DNA of 64,000 bases from NCBI GenBank assembly GCA_963920635.1, contig OY987298.1, positions 128,659,735 to 128,723,734 of the forward strand, given 5' to 3'. The notes below the pieces were generated by a model that made no database searches, had not been told where the DNA came from, and was given only the letters and a program-made list of their open reading frames with translations. The stretch is from Pseudeuparius sepicola. Taxonomy: Eukaryota > Arthropoda > Insecta > Coleoptera > Anthribidae. How positions within the stretch are numbered: the stretch's first letter is position 1; each line of letters starts with the position of its first letter. Position numbers and translations under genes: made by a program. Shown here piece by piece: positions 44,291 through 54,137 of this stretch.

Positions 44291-45032
44291 TTAGGTGCTG
44301 TCAATACATACTTGGTTTCTGAAAATTAAAAATGTGTTTTAAATTAAGTGAAGTCCATCCGTGTACACACTGTATAAGCTTCACTCTTATTGTTTACTTT
44401 TAAAATATAAAGTGGACTACTACCATTTTGAAAGTTTTTGAATAGGTCTAGTTACGCCTCTGGAAAATACTCGATATTGATATGTAAAATATTATGGTAA
44501 GTAACTTTCTTTGTCACAGGAGAAAGTGAAATCTATATTCATTGCAACTTGATAATAACTTCTTATTATAATTTGTTTATTGTTTATTGTTTATTTTAAT
44601 TAAGAAATGAAAATGCTTTATGAAGAATAAACTATTAGACCGAGAGTTAAGTTAATGTATTTTTTGTTTATCCCGTTGTTTCACTATAAGGCCAAATTTC
44701 ATTGTTTATTATAAACATACAAGTTCCTTTAATTTCAAAGGAAACATTAGTTTGATTATGAAACTTTTCAGTGTAAAATCTCTAGTCAAATTTTCTTTAC
44801 CAGTATACGCGACTGAATTTAAGATGCCAACGCCCCGACGGGACTATGCGAACTAATATCTGGGCCATCGTCACCATGGGAACGGTGCTAGCCACCAGGT
44901 ATACACTGCGTTGTTCTTTGTTGTTGTTTTTTGTTGTTGTTCATTGTTGTCAGGGCCCATAGAGGCATAGACTATAATTTAGCATTGAGCCTTCCTTGAG
45001 CCTATAGGGGGCGTATTTCTTATATTCAATGG
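44291..45032. other. Intergenic, nothing recognised
   Basis: AT-rich, with GTT-rich low complexity at about 44913-44950. No gene seen. Confidence 0.5.
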
Positions 45033-45067
45033 CCAATAGCACAGATGTTATCAATCTGTGCCAATAG
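45033..45067. mobile_element. Micro-palindromic insertion 9 (21 bp) with 7-bp TSD
   Basis: The insert is 45040-45060: CACAGAT, seven bases (GTTATCA), ATCTGTG. It is flanked by exact CCAATAG at 45033-45039 and 45061-45067. It is the shortest of the set and lies 150 bases downstream of the tRNA-Pro gene. Confidence 0.85.
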
Positions 45068-45209
45068 CAAAAATTCAACGCCTCTTTTAGTAATAATAAT
45101 AATTATTAAAAATGGCATAAAAAAACGTTGTAGAAGTATATCGAGGTTGGGCAACAACGGTTTCATCAAATCTTACAGCCTGCATTACTTAATATTTTCA
45201 GACGAATTT

Positions 45210-45215
45210 AAAAAA
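45210..45215 (-). terminator. Pol III terminator of tRNA-Pro
   Basis: On the minus strand a T6 run begins 8 bases after the tRNA 3' end, as expected for RNA polymerase III termination. Confidence 0.85.
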
Positions 45216-45222
45216 TTGCGGC

Positions 45223-45294
45223 GGGCTCGTCCGGGATTTGAACCCGGGACCTCTCGCACCCGAAGCGAGAATCATACCCCTAGACCAACGAGCC
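45223..45294 (-). tRNA. tRNA-Pro (anticodon CGG)
   Basis: 72 nt, reading GGCTCGTTGGTCTAGGGG from the 5' end. Acceptor stem GGCTCGT/ACGAGCC pairs fully, D-arm and box A (TTGGTCTAGGGG-type) are normal, anticodon stem CTCGC/GCGAG encloses TTCGGGT with anticodon CGG, and the T-arm CCGGG-TTCAAAT-CCCGG is perfect. There is no intron, CCA is not encoded (as in eukaryotes), and a T6 terminator follows. It decodes CCG proline codons. This appears intact and functional. Confidence 0.97.
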
Positions 45295-45299
45295 AGTTA

Positions 45300-47009
45300 C
45301 TGAAACCATCACCGGTACCGCAATGCTGCCTCGGCATCCATGGCGATGGGCCAACGAAATTGGAAAGCCTACGTCGATCGTACCTGCCGTTATGGTACCA
45401 TCGTGTGATTCGGCGCATACGCTACATCATCGATTTTGTTTGAGTAGAGGTTGATACCGTTACCGTTACACACGATACTTATTCAATATGATAACGCATT
45501 GGTAAATATATTTACACCAATATTTAAATAGTTATTTCTGGCCTGTTTTGAATAATGATAGTCCCGTTTTTTGGCAAAATCTTCTTTAACCGTTTTTAAA
45601 AAGAAATCAAAAGTGGGAGAATACAAGTATCTACCTATGTATCTATATATAGTCCTCCTTACGGCAGAATGCGTGCGGCGTAAGGAGGAAGAACTCGCAA
45701 ATATTATAGAATTAGTCACAGTTCAGGGGCGTAGCTCAATTTTGTGTAACTCACTGACTTAATTTTCATATAATAATTATTGTTATTTAATTTTTGTTAA
45801 TATTATTCTTAATGGTGATGCCTTAGACTATGGAGGAAGGCAAATCCTTATAACATTGACAATTATTTCTCCTGCTTGAGAATGCAACGTTCTTCCCTGT
45901 TTACTCATTTTGCACACGTTAACTCCCGAACATACGAAACGCCACTGAGCTCTCTGAGTCGGCGGAAAAAACTTGCCAGCGGCCTAAAAAATGAGGTCTG
46001 TATGGTAGCCCAAAATGCAGTTAACTTTACGTACCATAGAAACAGGCACAAAACGCGTTGGCTAACTGCTTTTGTCAGCCGACTGCTTGGTAGAAGTGCT
46101 GTGTTGCCGTATTTCAAAGGCGATGGTAGACGCGACGATGTTGAAAAAAATATAAAGGTGTTTTATCACCCCGCGTTAAAAATAAAGGATAAACAAAAAT
46201 GGGTAAGTGGTCCCGTGATGCGAGCTTTATTTTTTCGGTATAACAAAGTTCAGAAATTCGGCTTCAATATGATAAAACTTGTATTCGCCAATAAATAACG
46301 ACTACTCGTATAGGAAATCTCGCAACGCTGCCCGCATTCTTTAGAAACGTTTTCTTTCGTGCTTTGGACTATACTTATTTGTATTTTTTTGTGCACCTGC
46401 AGTGAAGTCAAATGGTTAACACGAAGGCGAATTGGTTGATTAGTCTAAAAGAAAATATTGTTGCAATTAAACTATAAAAACAATTTTGTAAATAATAAGT
46501 AGGTACCTAACTCTAACTACATATATAGGATTGTCCATAACTTTTTTTTTGTTAAAACTAAATTCTACATAACACATAACAAAATGCGTGAGAAACAGTG
46601 GCGCCGACATCGTGGGGGCGACTGGGCGCATGCTCCCACGCAAGGTCCTGAAAAATGTAAAACACAAAAAACAACAATGGTGAAAATGAAGAAAAATATT
46701 TTAATATAGGTTTTCATGCACAGTAAAGAAACTAATTCTAGAAAAATGCACCTGTTTCACATAAAATATGTTTCTTCTCATTTCAGTTTTTTTAATACCT
46801 AAACTTATTTACTTTTGCACTCGGAAATGAAGTGTGCCCTACACGAAAATTGAATAGTGCCTGATATTTTACGAAAAATCGAGTGTCTGGCTGGCTGGCT
46901 GCACAAATTTTAAGCCAAAAGGTTTGTATTAAATAGTTGTTATTCAAGTTTGACGTTTAATTTCATAGCCATCTATTGAATTTTCAAAGATTGTAAATAT
47001 CACATCTGC
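45300..47009. other. Intergenic with orphan hAT-like ends and one orphan ORF
   Basis: CAGGGGCGTAGCTCAA (45723) and CAGTGGCGCCGACATCG (46587) look like hAT-type termini without partners. A hairpin TCCTCCTTACG...CGTAAGGAGGA spans about 45652-45688. Apart from the frame at 45882-46298, no coding signal. Confidence 0.45.
45882..46298 (+). CDS. Open frame of 138 codons, unrecognised
   Basis: ATG at 45882 opens a basic frame (MQRSSLFTHFAHVNSR... to ...MIKLVFANK). No signal peptide, membrane span or known motif. Base composition is somewhat higher in GC than its surroundings. A GGGTAAGTGG string inside (46200) could act as a splice donor, in which case only the first part would be coding. It may be a chance frame in an old repeat; the opposite strand is also open for 70 codons. 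Confidence 0.25.
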   Translation: MQRSSLFTHFAHVNSRTYETPLSSLSRRKKLASGLKNEVCMVAQNAVNFTYHRNRHKTRWLTAFVSRLLGRSAVLPYFKGDGRRDDVEKNIKVFYHPALKIKDKQKWVSGPVMRALFFRYNKVQKFGFNMIKLVFANK

Positions 47010-47017
47010 AATACGTG

Positions 47018-47569
47018 CAGTGGCGTCGCGTGACTTCAGAAACAGGGGGGGGGGGGCACCTTCAATTTATTATTTTCAAGGCAATATTTTTCAATATGTT
47101 TTATCGCAATTTTATTTTACCTGAAACAAAAAATGGTAAAAACAAAACAATTACTCATTTATTTTTCATATTTTTAATAAATCAACGAGACAAATATACG
47201 AAGGCCTGGAAGGGATAAGTACTCGCATTTTTTTTTCTAGATCCGCTCCTAATATTTCGACTTATAACTCGAAGCTTTAAAGTTTCGAGTTATAAGTCGA
47301 AATATTAGTTCAATATTAATTTCGACTTATAAGTCGAAACTTTAAAGTTAAAGTCGAAATTTTAGGTCAATATTTCGAGTTATAAGTCGAAATGTTAAAG
47401 TTTCGACTTATAAGTCGAAATTTTAGGAGCAGATTTAGAAAAAAAAGCGAGTGTCCCTTCTAGGCCTCCGTACAAATAATATATGAAACAAAAAAAATAG
47501 TTTCGAAATAAAACAACTTTTAGTCATTGCCCGTGCCCCCCTGCCCCCCCCCTCGACGCGATGCCACTG
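47018..47569. mobile_element. hAT-type MITE, TSD AATACGTG
   Basis: The left end is CAGTGGCGTCGCG with a G-run nearby, the right end CGACGCGATGCCACTG with a C-run. The exact 8-bp duplication AATACGTG is at 47010-47017 and 47570-47577. The 552-bp element encodes no transposase and contains the palindromic element at 47199-47470. Confidence 0.93.
47199..47470. mobile_element. Palindromic element built of TCGACTTATAA motifs
   Basis: Ends CGAAGGCCTGGAAGGG and CCCTTCTAGGCCTCCG with TA outside (47197-47198, 47471-47472). The interior has at least five copies of a palindromic motif close to TTTCGACTTATAAGTCGAAA in both orientations, giving many alternative hairpins. Half of a second copy is at 36998-37077. 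Confidence 0.83.
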
Positions 47570-47935
47570 AATACGTGTTTTCAGTTATTCGCGTTTTTGG
47601 CGAAAGCGATAAAGAGTATACAAAAGGTTTAGAATCAAATTCTTCATAAAGTAACAATTTTGTAAGTCCGCCAACGGACGAAATAGTTCTGTCACATTTT
47701 TAAAATGGTACAATTAAATTATGTTTTCTGTCGATTAATGCCCTTGGTACACCCACAACGTGTACCAAATTTGGTTTTTCCTAGTTAAAAAATAACTGAG
47801 AAATTTTCAAGGCGTATAACTTCTCAGGGGTGCAACTTAGTATAGAGGAAAGTTGCGTTAAATCACCTTATTTTGGGCTCCCCTGTATGCTCTTGCTCTG
47901 TGTCTTTTCTTATGCGGAACACCCTGTATACAGTG

Positions 47936-48455
47936 TATCCATGGATTGAGTTCACATAAGGTGTAAATAACAACAAACTTTCGAGTTGAAATTTGAGCTT
48001 CTGGGGATCAGCCCTGCTTGGTTTGAAACTAATTTGTGACATAATTTTACTTTCAAAAAATCACGTATGCCTTGGACATTATTATGAAGAAACTAATTTT
48101 CCACCTCAGTAAATAAGTGCCTTTTTTGTTGGTTTGACAGCAAACTTGTTCAGAATGAGAAACTGAGTAGGTTTGCGAAATTTCGAAAGTCTAGGCCTAT
48201 ACTTTGATTTTTTTGGCATTTTTCCCACTTAAAAAAAAGCATTTTGTGTAGTTTTCACATCAAAATGTTATTAAGAAATCTTGTTGATAATGAAAAACTA
48301 AATAGATGTGAAAAATTTCAAAAGCCTAGGTAGACGTAGGTGATTTTTCGAAAGTAAAATTATGTCACAAATTAGTTTCAAACCAAGCAGCGCTAATCCA
48401 CTGAAGCCCAAATTTCAACTCGAAAATTTATTTGTTATTTATTGTTACCTAAGAC
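47936..48455. mobile_element. Foldback element with ~100-bp arms
   Basis: Left arm about 47966-48065 (TTGAAATTTGAGCTTCTGG, CAAATTTGTGACATAATTTT-type text), right arm about 48345-48450 in reverse (AAAATTATGTCACAAATTAG, CCAAATTTCAACTCGAAA). The left end carries CAGTGTATCC; the right end is eroded. Confidence 0.72.
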
Positions 48456-48479
48456 CGCGCCTGATTGACACCAACATTC

Positions 48480-49165
48480 GGAAATCAAAATCACCAACCG
48501 TTTTCACATTTCTTACGGATGAACTGTAGGTACATTCAAAATAAAGCAAAATATCAAATAGGCATTTTCTTGAAATAGGATGTCAAAATTTTATCACATT
48601 CAATCGTTTCCATTTTGAAAGGGATAATTTTTGGTAGGGGGTAAGGGATTTTTTCTCACTTTAAATGGTACAGTTAATACTATAACATTTGAAAGTGGAA
48701 ATTTTATTTCTCGAATCTTGGAGTCAACAGGTGTTTTGGGGCAGATCTTGTCAATTTCAACGCAAATTGTTGATTTTATTGTAATAAAAAATGTACTTTT
48801 GTTGGAAAATTAAAAAATGCGCTAAAATGATGAACCTGTCAAGACCAAAAAGATGACGTCAAAAAAGTTACGAGTGAAAGCACGTGCCAAAAACAGCAGA
48901 AGAAGCGCCACCTGTGCGATACGTAGAAATTAATATTTTCATCTTATTTTCCACCTCCAAAAACACAGGGCTACCAAATTTCAGTTCAGCGGCTTGATTA
49001 TTTTGGAAGATATTGCCATAATTCATCTTCAAAAAATAACTACAATGCTATGTATATCAGTAACTATTGAGATTTGACCAGTAGTTGTTATGCTCGATCG
49101 TAATATTTTTGTCCGAAATATAGTGCAGTTAGTTGCTGTCTGTCCTATTACTAATAAAAAACCCT
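48480..49165. repeat. Copy of the 15.5-16.4 kb element family
   Basis: Shares CATTTTGAAAGGGATAATTTTTGG, CAATTTCAACGCAAATTG-type and GCTCGATCGTAATATTTTTG blocks with 15530-16402 and with the arms of 50383-51549, and ends in AAACCCTGTAAAG. No intact ORF (the open run near 48631-48813 is part of the repeat). Confidence 0.7.
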
Positions 49166-50344
49166 GTAAAGAGCTTTGAGCAAAAAATATAGGTCGCCTT
49201 ATTTTTCAAGTAGAACACCGCTGTACCACGGGTGGCATTTCGATGTAAATCACCCTGTGGGTATATTTCGTCACGTGACGTGACTCTCCAAAGTGACTCG
49301 ATAATATATTTTTTCTTGCCAATCTAATACGGGGTTTTTATTTTTCGCTTATCTTATAAATTTGGAGGTCCAATGATGACATTTTGCATTGAGGAGAATT
49401 TATTTTTTGTTGTCAACTGAAACGCCTTTCCAACAAGTCAACAACGTATCACGTTTCGAAGGGCGAATCTGAGGATTAAGGTTCTAAGTTCCCAAACAAA
49501 ATCGACGAAGTAGCATTGAAATTGATGGGCCACCCTGTATGTAAAAAGCCACCCTCTATGTAAAAACAATATCTTACTTAACACCTCACGTCACTAGCTA
49601 GAGCTAGAGTGGCTATTGGCTAGTCGGGAAGGAACCAATCTTTTTTAACAGGTTTGGACTCATCGTCCTATCATCCGTGATTTGTGTTTTAACACATAGG
49701 CTGTCAGAACATTGTTGAAATTTCCGCCAGGCACACCAATTATCTTTCATAAAATTTTATAACTCGACCCCTAAGAATTGTAGGACATTCCAATTAATCT
49801 GTTTTAATTTGTTTTCGTTGCAAATTAAAGATTGAAATTTAGTGTGCCAGGATTTATTGCGGACAGATTCAACAATGCCTCTGACCTTTTATGTCTCCTT
49901 TATAATCTAAATATGTTTAATAGTTGTTATATTTTATTCCTTGTTCCCAAATAAAAGATGCAATATAATTATATTTATGCAAAGCCATCCGCATTTGTTC
50001 TGGGGGATGCAGTATGCACGCTTGCCAGGGTGTACCTATTTGTTTAAAGCTGATTCGAAACCTCATGAGCTGTGATAATCGAGAGGCCGTAACTAGCAAG
50101 ACTTCGTTATCGATGTGCACAAGCATATCTCAAATATTTTAGTAACGCATCGCGATTTTCATCGTTTCTGTAAATTACTCAGTCAGGTCATAGCCTCAGC
50201 CCCCATTCACTGCATCTTGAAAATGAATTCACTTTAGTTTGTCTTCCTTAATTTTACAAATACAACGAAAGTTGGGGCAGATGGCAGATAATAAATTAGG
50301 GTTTGTGTGTGACGTATTTAACACATTTCTGTAAATAATTCCTA
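49166..50344. other. Intergenic with isolated CACCCTGT ends, no gene seen
   Basis: Isolated termini CACCCTGTGG (49248) and a small tandem GCCACCCT.TATGTAAAAA at 49530-49566. No exon or RNA gene recognised. Confidence 0.5.
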
Positions 50345-50346
50345 TA

Positions 50347-51845
50347 CAGGGTGGCCCACCACAAACTGCATCGATCTATATACAGGGTGTTCCTTAATGA
50401 CATGCTAATACTTAAGGGGGTTATTCTTGGGCCCATTTTAAGAAAAAAACTTCATATGAACGTATGTCGTAACCGTCCTAACTTTTGAGATACAGGGCGT
50501 TAAAGTTCATTTTTTTAAATTGAATTTTGGCTACATCTCCCGAAATAATCAAGCTGCTGAACTGAAATTTGGCACTGCTATGTTTTTGGGGATGGAGAAT
50601 AAGCTGAAAATGACAATTTCACCATATCTCACAGAGGGCGCCACTTGCGCTGTTTTTTGATCACGCTTTTACTCGTAACTTTTTTGAGGTTATCTTTTTG
50701 GTCCTGCAGGTCCATCATTTTAGTGCATCTTTTTATTCTGCAAGAAAAAGGTACTCTTGTTTCATAACGATTAAATCAACCGTTTGCGTTGAAATTACCA
50801 AAACGTGCCCCAAAACACCTGATGATTCCAATATTCGAAACATAAAATTTTCACCTACTGCTTTCAAATGTTACAGATCAACTGTACATTCAAATTGATG
50901 AAAAAAATGCCAGATGGGCATTGGTCGAAACGCCATTGGTTTTCTTGAAATAGGTTGTCCAAATTTTGTCAAATTCAATCCTTTCCATTTTGAAAGCGAA
51001 TAATTTTTGGTACATTGTTCATAGGGATTTTTTTCTCAGTTTAAATAGTACAGTTGATCTGTAATACTTGAAGGTGGTAGGTGAAAATTTTATGTTTCGA
51101 ATATTGAAGTCAACAGGTGTTTTGGAGATCGTTTTGGCAATTTCAAAGCAAACGGTTGATTAATCGTTATGAAACGAGTACCTTTTTCTTGCAGAATGAA
51201 AAGATGCACTAAAATGATGGACCTGCAGGACCAAAAAGATAACCTCAAAAAAGTTACGCGTAAAAGCGTGATCAACAAACAACGCAAGTGGTGCCCTCTG
51301 TGAGATACGGTGAAATTGACATTTTCAGCTTATTCTCCATCCCCGAAAATATAGCAGTGCCAAATTTCAGTTCAGCAGCTTGATTATTTCGGGAGATGTA
51401 GCCAAAATTCAATTTAAAAAAATGAACTTTAACGCCCTGTATCTCAAAAGTTAGGACGTTTACGACATACGTTCATATGAAGTTTTTTTCTTAAAATGGG
51501 CCCAAGAATAACCCCCTTAAGTATTAGCATGTCATTAAGGAACACCCTGTATATGGAAAACTAAAATAAAGAAAATTCTGAAAAGGTTGGATTTAGACAT
51601 AGGACAGGTTGCATGTTTTTGTTCCAAAATGATGCCTAGAATCAAAAAATGCAATAATATATAGGGTGTTCCATTTGAGATAAGAAAGTTGATATCGACT
51701 TCCGGTATAACCGGAAGTGCCAGATTCACCAAAATATTTTAGTTGAGCAGCGCCCATCGGCATTGGTGAGGTGCCAAATTTTCAGAATTTTGCTACTTTT
51801 AGTTTTCCGTATATAGATCGATGCAGTTCGTGGTGGGCCACCCTG
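50347..51845. mobile_element. Outer TA-flanked element, ends CAGGGTGGCCCACC
   Basis: The left end CAGGGTGGCCCACCACAAAC and the right end GTTCGTGGTGGGCCACCCTG are inverted over at least 36 bp, with TA at 50345-50346 and 51846-51847. The younger element at 50383-51549 has inserted 36 bp from its left end. Confidence 0.9.
50383..51549. mobile_element. Inner long foldback, ends CAGGGTGTTCCTTAATG
   Basis: Two arms of about 560 bp run from CAGGGTGTTCCTTAATGAC to the reverse of it at 51549, with TA at 50381-50382 and 51550-51551. Both arms hold the family text AACGCCCTGTATCTC / AAATTTCAGTTCAGCAGCTTG and a copy of the 15.5-kb repeat family. No transposase. Confidence 0.92.
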
Positions 51846-51859
51846 TATAGTGTTTCCAT

Positions 51860-52400
51860 TTTTCATATAAGATATATATTTTTGTTGTTCGGCTCTTAGC
51901 ACAAATGCAGATTCGCAGACCCTTTAGTGAAGCTCTGCCACCGCGGCGCGCGCTTCGTCGGCTTGCTCTCCAAATGCATCCGTCAACATTCCGGTTCTTA
52001 GACGGCGGCCCCACCTGCTGCTACCTCGCCGGTGCCGCGGACAGCAGCGTCACCCGAACCGCCGACCGGCAGTGCGAACATGTCTTCTTCACCGTTACTT
52101 CCTCCGGCTTGCTGACGCATTGCGCGACGTGAAAATCGACGAAAACCACGCGAAAAGCCACCTCCAAGCCCTTCTTCCATACATCGGTGGGACCTCTGTG
52201 AAGATGTGAGACGTTCGGGGGGTGCGAAGTGCGGTACGGCCACGCCAAGGTCCGGTTGTAGTCGTTTGACCTAAATAACTAATAGTGGAACTCGGAGACT
52301 GGATTTAACCGCGTTAATATTAAAAAAAACGTCGAAAAGTGTGTGAAGTGCCTTCCCTCCCTAATGCTTGAAACTGTGGTGTGACTGACCCCCGGCCAAG
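51860..52400 (+). promoter_or_regulatory. GC/CpG-rich promoter and 5' UTR region of the secreted-protein gene
   Basis: GC content jumps at about 51900 (CCGCGGCGCGCGC, GGCGGCCCC) and falls back after 52470, directly around the signal-peptide exon. ATATAAGATATATATTTTTG at 51869-51888 offers a TATA-like element before it. The exact start site cannot be placed. Minus-strand open frames here are composition effects. Confidence 0.5.
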
Positions 52401-52464
52401 ATGGTTACCCTTCGGCGGCTGGCCGTGGCCTTGCTGGCGCTGACGCTGCTCTGCATTTCCACGG
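52401..52464 (+). CDS. First coding exon of a secreted or surface protein (signal peptide)
   Basis: ATG in a fair context (CCAAGATGG) is followed by MVTLRRLAVALLALTLLCIST: two arginines, then a 14-residue leucine/alanine core, then small polar residues, a textbook signal peptide. The exon ends ACGG|GTAAGA at 52464/52465, a strong donor, leaving phase 1. It lies in a CpG-rich patch, as first exons often do. No continuation exon could be recognised up to 64000, so the first intron is probably longer than 11 kb. The mature protein is unknown. Confidence 0.72.
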
Positions 52465-53469
52465 GTAAGATCGTTAATTAGAGAGGAACAAAGCAAATGT
52501 GCAACCTAGAGGATCCGTATGGGAGATTTGACGATAATAACGTTACTTTTAAGTCGGATGGGAAAGACGAGAAATGTGGGTCATGTTTAGAGCGTGTGTG
52601 GGTCTGCAGGGTTTCTTTCCGAGCCGATTGATGTGGGTATTCGTATTGTTGGCCGAAGTTTTCTCACTAATATGTGACCATACGCGTGTGAGATGTTCCG
52701 AACAAATTTATCATTGTTCGTCATGTTACACCACCAGGTTCCCTTGAGTGGAGTTGGAAATCCGATTAGTCGCCATTTCTCCACCACGAACTTCGGGTTT
52801 CTATTGACTAGAACATGTAGATCGTGCGTACAAAAAATAACCTTTATTGCTTAAATTTTAATTTTTTCAAATATCAAAATTCCTTTTATCCAAGGTCCTG
52901 CGCAAAGTTTAGTGTAGTGTTGCGTAACAATGCATATTGCATGCATGCTAGTGGACTTGTATGCACTCGCCTGCAATATGCCCCATTGCTTAACTTGCCG
53001 CACAATATACTATTCTCCGACTGAAAAAAGAGCGAATATGATTTATATATAGTTTGAAGCTTTACAGGCTTTGTTCCTGTTTCTATTTGTAAATAGAAGC
53101 ATTCAGATTCCTTTTAATGATTTGTTTCATTTGGACAGATGGAGGAGACGCAACTTTTCTTTGTAAATTAGATACTCCTTGTAGGGTTTTGCCGATATTT
53201 TTCTTGCTTGCATTATTATGTTCGAAGAAAATGAATTCCTTATTTGAATATAAAAATTAAGGGGTAGCGTGAAGTTTTATTTTTAAAGCAATTTTTTGTC
53301 AAGTAAGTTTTCATTTTACTTAGCGAACCGTGTTTTGTTTTAGTAATACAGTTCTATGGTACTAAAACTGAATCTCTACAAAAAATTTAAAAGTATACTA
53401 AGAATGCATGTTTTCTTTTTTTCTAAAAGTAATATACTTTAATTACAGGAACACATAAAACTAGTCGAT
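52465..53469 (+). other. Presumed first intron, nothing recognised
   Basis: After GTAAGATCG the DNA returns to AT-rich sequence with no exon-like stretch. Confidence 0.5.
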
Positions 53470-54016
53470 TTTAGGCGAATAACCATTAATAATCGGTAAA
53501 TACCAAACACGTTTACGCAATTCGGTTATTGTTGGTTATAGCTCTCTGACCTCACAAAGAAGCCCTTCATACGTCATCGTTATAACCGACAATAACCGCG
53601 ATATTTACTCAACTCGGGAGCAGGGTAATTACCGCGGTTATTGAAAACAGCAAATGTCATTTGCTAGATTTGCCTATTTATGGGCGTTTGAATTTTTCAA
53701 AACTTAAAAATATATTTGCTGATATAGACAAGTGTAGTGATTTCATATTTTCATCTAGATCCATAAAAAAAATAGAAGCAAAAATATCTCTTTTGTGAAA
53801 ACGTTGAAGGCTGAAGGTAAAGAGTGTGAAGATGTCCAGGTTCCAGGTTGAAGTCGGAGATATGGAAATAGTAAGTCTTCTGTTAAATGTAATTTTATTA
53901 CATGCTTTTATTCATTTTTTGTAAGAAATTTAAATAAAACCCAACATACACAAATAATATAAGTGAGGTTATAGACGGGTAGTAGTATGACATTTCTCCT
54001 TGGTTATTCGCCTAAA
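53470..54016. mobile_element. MITE, ends TTTAGGCGAATAACCA
   Basis: Inverted 16-bp ends TTTAGGCGAATAACCA and TGGTTATTCGCCTAAA, 547 bp overall. Inside is a strong hairpin with 18-bp arms CGGTTATTGTTGGTTATA (53522) and its near complement at 53581-53598. No ORF. Confidence 0.78.
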
Positions 54017-54115
54017 TTACTTTTGGGTTAACCATACACATTTAGACGAGATTCAATGGTGACATTTGCTGGTTATTCAAGGGTTAAAACCAAGGACAAC
54101 AAGAAAGATAACCGA

Positions 54116-54137
54116 TAACCTAACCTAACCTAACCTA
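54116..54137. repeat. Short interstitial TTAGG-type telomeric run
   Basis: Four units of AACCT (complement TTAGG, the common insect telomere repeat) in a row. Probably a chance or element-borne run rather than a former telomere. Confidence 0.7.

Noticed and set aside
51905..52248. Overlapping ORFs on both strands in the GC-rich patch
   Set aside because: High GC lowers stop frequency in all frames; three overlapping frames are open and none has a recognisable feature.
54116..54137. Former chromosome end or fusion point marked by TTAGG repeats
   Set aside because: Only four units, with ordinary intergenic DNA on both sides.
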